64,000 nt of DNA, from NCBI GenBank assembly GCA_905116865.2, contig CAJHNH020008549.1, forward strand, positions 1 through 64,000. The letters run 5' to 3'. Position 1 is the stretch's first letter. Every line of letters starts with the position of its first letter. This stretch comes from Candidula unifasciata (taxonomy: Eukaryota; Mollusca; Gastropoda; Stylommatophora; Geomitridae). Below the pieces are notes generated by a model that saw nothing but the letters and a program-made list of their open reading frames with translations, made no database searches and was not told the DNA's origin. This document shows, piece after piece, positions 1-64,000 of this stretch. Both the position numbers and the translations under genes were made by a program.

Positions 1-920
1 CCTGACCACATCCATAACTGAAAGCCAGTTTAGAGTACTTACACGTTGTGTCTAGTCATCATTTGCATGATGCGCAACTAGAAAAAAAAAATATTTACAT
101 ATATATATATATATATTTTATATAAAAAAAGGTTTGACTTTTCTTACTAATAAGCACCTCAATATTTAAAGAGGTAAATAATTCTTTAAAAAAAACAACT
201 GAAGTAGACAAAATAAACTTTTTGCTAATAAAAAAATAAATAAATACATAAACAAGCAATAACTGAGCATATCAACTAATTAGATGTTGTTAATATATCC
301 TGTTTGTTTGAGAGCACCTCATAAACATCATAAGCATTTTCATGACATTCTGCCTATTTATTTAGGAAATTATGAATAATTCAGCTTCAATTGGCTAGCA
401 GCAGCTGCAAAGGACACAAGATGTCTGAGGAAAGATTGTTAGACAGACCAGTGGAAATAAAATTAGGAATGAGGTCATAAGAAATCCTGCACTGGATTTT
501 GTACCATGTGGCTTAGTTTTACTCCACATAAACTCTAATCTTGTGCCAAGAGTTTTGCACAAAGTATAACATCCATAGCTTCAGCAACAATACCTAGAAA
601 TCTTTCTAAAACGGCACTGGTGAACTGAACAACACAGCCACAAAATGAAACCATGACCTACAGAGCATGAGGCAAATTCAGTGACCACATCACCAGAGAA
701 ACCACAACGCTAGTCAGTATACAACCAAAGATTATTACACAGTTAGACTGCTAAAAAAATGGTACATCAGATTAGTAAGAATGTCTTATGATGCAATTTC
801 ATTCAAGGCATTTACATAAAGGGCAAAAGGGTACAAAGCACTAGGACTAGTAGGGAGATAATTTCCAAGAAACTACAACAGTAGTAAGCATCGGTAGTTG
901 ACAAATTAATATTTGCAAAC
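1..920. other. Intronic or flanking AT-rich sequence, no feature
   Basis: This is the downstream intron of the mucin exon (left edge of the window). Apart from a short (TA)n near 99-116 and A/T runs, I see no exon with matching phase and no recognisable repeat. Confidence 0.5.
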
Positions 921-61126
<60,206 letters not shown>

Positions 61127-61379
61127 CTGTTAACAAAATGACAACATTTTTACACATGCATATTTTTGTAAATTTATTACCAAAGCTACAAAGTGTTTAC
61201 TCATTTAATTAGCAACTCAACATATATCTAGAAGTGATGATTACTAAAGAATGTAGTAAAGTAAGCATATGTTCATACCAGTAAAGTATATTACTGACAT
61301 GATGGTAGGCACCCCTTTACTCACCATAAAAGTATTTGGTAGATATGATGGTATGCTCCTATTAACTGGTTCAAAAAGT

Positions 61380-61665
61380 ATATTCTAGACATGGTTTTTG
61401 GTTCATATTGACTTGTCATTAAAGTAGTGGACACAATGGTTGGGTTTCACTGACTTATCATTAAAGTAGTAGACATAATGGTAGGTTCACACTGACTTGT
61501 CATTAAAGTAGTAGACATAATGGTAGGTTCACACTGACTTGTCATTAAAGTAGTAGACATAATGGTAGGTTCACACTGACTTGTCATTAAAGTAGTAGAC
61601 ATAACGGTAGGTCCACACGGACATGCCATTAAATTAATAGACATAATGGTAGGTTCACATTAGCT
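61380..61665. repeat. 42-bp minisatellite, about 7 copies
   Basis: The unit contains gacttgtcattaaagtagta and gacataatggtaggttcac. 42 is a multiple of 3, so an artefactual repeat peptide (MSTTLMTSQCEPTI) appears on the minus strand. Confidence 0.95.
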
Positions 61666-62232
61666 TGTCATTAAAGTATATAGTAGAAACAATTATAGTT
61701 TCACATCTACATGCTATTTAAGTATATAGTAGACACGATTATAGTTTCACATCTACTTGTCATTAAAGTATATAGTAGAAACGGTTATAGTTTCACATCT
61801 ACATGCTATTTAAGTATATAGTAGACACGATAATAGTTTCACATCTACTTGTCATTAAAGTATATAGTAGACACGATAATAGTTTCACATCTACTTGTCA
61901 TTAAAGTATATAGTAGACACGATAATAGTTTTACATCTACTTGTCATTAAAGTATATAGTAGACACGATAATAGTTTCACATCTACTTGTCATTAAAGTA
62001 TATAGTAGACACGATTATAGTTTCACATCTACTTGTCATTAAAGTATATAGTAGACACGATTATAGTTTCACATCTACTTGTCATTAAAGTATATAGTAG
62101 ACACGATTATAGTTTTACATCTACTTGTCATTAAAGTATATAGTAGACACGATTATAGTTTCACATCTACTTGTCATTAAAGTATATAGTAGACACGATT
62201 ATAGTTTTACATCTACTTGTCATTAAAGTATA
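61665..62232. repeat. 46-bp minisatellite, about 12 copies
   Basis: The unit contains cttgtcattaaagtatatag and tagacacgattatagtttca. It is related to the 42-bp array next to it (shared tgtcattaaagta core). Sub-variants (cgattatag/cgataatag, tttcac/tttac) are ordered in blocks. Confidence 0.95.
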
Positions 62233-62979
62233 CTGCACATACATTGGTGGGTCAACATTAACGGAAAGTTGGAGAACCACCAAAGGACACTGAATACAAA
62301 TCAAATACCTTCGAAAACAAAACCAATGCCTGAGGAAAATGGCGAGCGTAAAATGTGAACAATCGAAGAGAAGCAAAGAAACTAGAGTAATGTCTTGGCA
62401 ACCACTAGTATCAACATTTTAAAGGACAGAGAAGCAGAGGTGTGAGAAGAGTGTGAGCTCCACCAGGTGTCATCAACGAGAGGAGTGGTGATAGTGGGGC
62501 GAAGGAGGGGGGTTTGACATGACATTTTCCACACCGGGTACCATCTGACCTAGCAACGTTACTGTAGAGAAATAGCGCTATATTGAGCACATTCTGAGAA
62601 CTAAGAAGAACCAACAGGCACTGAAATTAGAAAATAGTTGGACTGAGGAAATGTGGACGTCTAAGAAAAACGCTCAGGCGAACGTTGATAAGAGAAGCCA
62701 AAGATGCTGAACTAGACTCCACCAATGAGATCGAGGTGTTTGTACCGAATAGAGAAAAACAATTAGAGACTTATGTAACATAAATTAGCACAAGAAGACA
62801 ATAAATGAACTAATGAATTAATGAATGAATGCATGAGTGAATGAATGAACTCATCGTTTACCAATTGTCTTGAATGTTTTATTTCGTTATTCTCATAGTT
62901 ATGCTTTTTTTTTTAAAGGAATGTCCCTTTTTTTTTAAGCCATTCGAGTGTAATGTCATAATTTTGAAAAAAAAAAAGG

Positions 62980-63110
62980 GGGGGGGGGGGAACAATGTTT
63001 AATCTGTATATAAAAGCTTAACGAGACCAAGAAACTACAGTGCCAACACAATGTGAACGTTCTGAAAGTCAGTTGAGTGGGGTGGGGGGGGGGGAAGGGG
63101 GGGGGGTTGA
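62980..63110. repeat. G-run cluster
   Basis: G runs at about 62980-62990 and 63082-63106 with a short A/G mix. Potential G-quadruplexes on the plus strand. Confidence 0.8.
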
Positions 63111-63164
63111 TATTAAAAGGGACAAGACACAAGAGAAACAGCCATTATACTTCAAAAGCTAGGC

Positions 63165-63260
63165 TCGCTAGCACAGTTGGCTTAACGGGACTGCGTGGCG
63201 ACCGAGGGACGAACTCCATGTGGTCCGGGCTCACGCCTGGGGGTAGACAGAAAAGCTAAC
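63165..63260 (+). mobile_element. tRNA-like SINE head
   Basis: Box-A-like gctagcacagttggcttaac, then gggactgcgtggcgaccg and a weak box B (ggtccgggctcacgcctg). A further microsatellite (CA)n(TA)n lies at 63365-63420. Confidence 0.5.
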
Positions 63261-63378
63261 ATTCATCCTATATTTACGGTATCTATCATGGAATCAAGGC
63301 GGAAGGGTTGCGATATCCATAGTACCGAGCCAAAGGCTTAAAAACTCATGGTTTCTGTATACTTAAACACACACACAG

Positions 63379-63421
<43 letters not shown>

Positions 63422-63654
63422 CTTTAAAAAATTATCAGGGTAGATCTCACACTGGACATATCATCATCTAAACTACATCTGCAGTCTAAACACCGGTTCC
63501 GTGTGTGTGACAGCGCTTGCTTTTGTTTAAAGAAACAATTATTGATTTGAAACATTACTCAGAATTTAATTAAAGAAAAATTACTAATAGCATTGAACTT
63601 AACATAAGTAAGTAAGTAAATTATTTAAAGCCCCACCCTGGCTGTAGTCAGGAG

Positions 63655-64000
63655 ATTGTGGGGGGGGGGGGGGGGGATAATATAACTCAACTGTTGAATT
63701 GGGTTTATGCGACTTGAGCTCAGGTGATTCTCATCCAAATAGTGGCACTTTGTGTCACTGGGTGTTTATCGCTTATGCTGTCCTGGTTGGGTTGAAAGTC
63801 ACGCAAGCACTCCCTCTTACTTTGGGTATCCAGGGAGATACAAGTTTCTGCTTCTTGTTCTTCTGACTGCTTTGACCATAGACACATCGTGCGGTTGTAG
63901 AGTTTCGCTGATGTTATCTTTCAATGCTGTTTTTGGTTTATCTTGTGCTGTTTGTCCTTCTATTTTGTATAGTATTGGCAGTCTCTCCAAAGGGGCAAAC
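63655..64000. other. Unassigned sequence at right edge
   Basis: A G run at 63659-63676, then unique sequence with no exon of the required phase. Confidence 0.35.

Noticed and set aside
61447..61644. Repeat protein MSTTLMTSQCEPTI on the minus strand
   Set aside because: An artefact of a 42-bp minisatellite, whose unit is a multiple of three.

Overview
This is an AT-rich, microsatellite-rich animal nuclear window with no prokaryotic-style gene organisation. It looks like a lophotrochozoan invertebrate, most likely a mollusc and probably a gastropod. That is an inference from three things: the extracellular multidomain gene, the mix of repeats, and two SPIN-like hAT elements (SPIN has been reported from a pond snail). 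No species can be named from the sequence alone.

One host gene accounts for essentially all of the supported non-transposon coding sequence. It lies on the minus strand, enters from beyond the right edge and continues past the left edge. I reconstructed 22 consecutive internal exons between 61126 and 921. All have AG acceptors and GT donors, all splice phases agree, and together they give 3393 nt (1131 codons) of open frame. From N to C the fragment encodes cysteine-rich TIL/VWC-type modules, a von Willebrand type D (VWD) domain, a C8 domain, a TIL module, four LDL-receptor class A repeats, a 9-codon Thr/Pro micro-exon, a two-exon beta-rich domain that I cannot assign, two short Thr-rich linker exons around a degenerate LDLa-like exon, and a 702-bp mucin-like Ser/Thr/Pro exon. 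This is a secreted, matrix- or mucus-type architecture related to SCO-spondin, hemolectin and gel-forming mucins. From the end of the C8 domain to the mucin exon most junctions are phase 1, as expected for modules spread by exon shuffling.

The introns are crowded with mobile DNA. (1) Fragments of several non-LTR retrotransposon groups: APE-endonuclease/RT copies, RNase H-bearing copies, an ORF1-only derivative, and a restriction-like-endonuclease (NeSL/R2-type) C-terminus. (2) An internally deleted hAT element at 23649-24900 with a perfect 8-bp target duplication. (3) Two SPIN-like hAT MITEs at 5894 and 55718. (4) A degenerate Merlin/ISXO2-like transposase at about 9155-9665. (5) Two related non-autonomous Helitrons, at 44522-46479 and about 33955-35616, carrying tRNA-like modules. 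(6) At least two tRNA-headed SINE families and a (GAA)n-tailed retroposon family.

Simple and tandem repeats are extreme: (TTC)n tracts up to about 640 bp, (TA)n, (TG)n, homopolymeric C/G runs, a 28-bp minisatellite of about 30 units (12.3-13.1 kb), and adjacent 42-bp and 46-bp minisatellites (61.4-62.2 kb). The long TTC tracts are (GAA)n on the gene's sense strand and usually sit at the 3' end of minus-strand retroelements, so they look like expanded retroposon tails.
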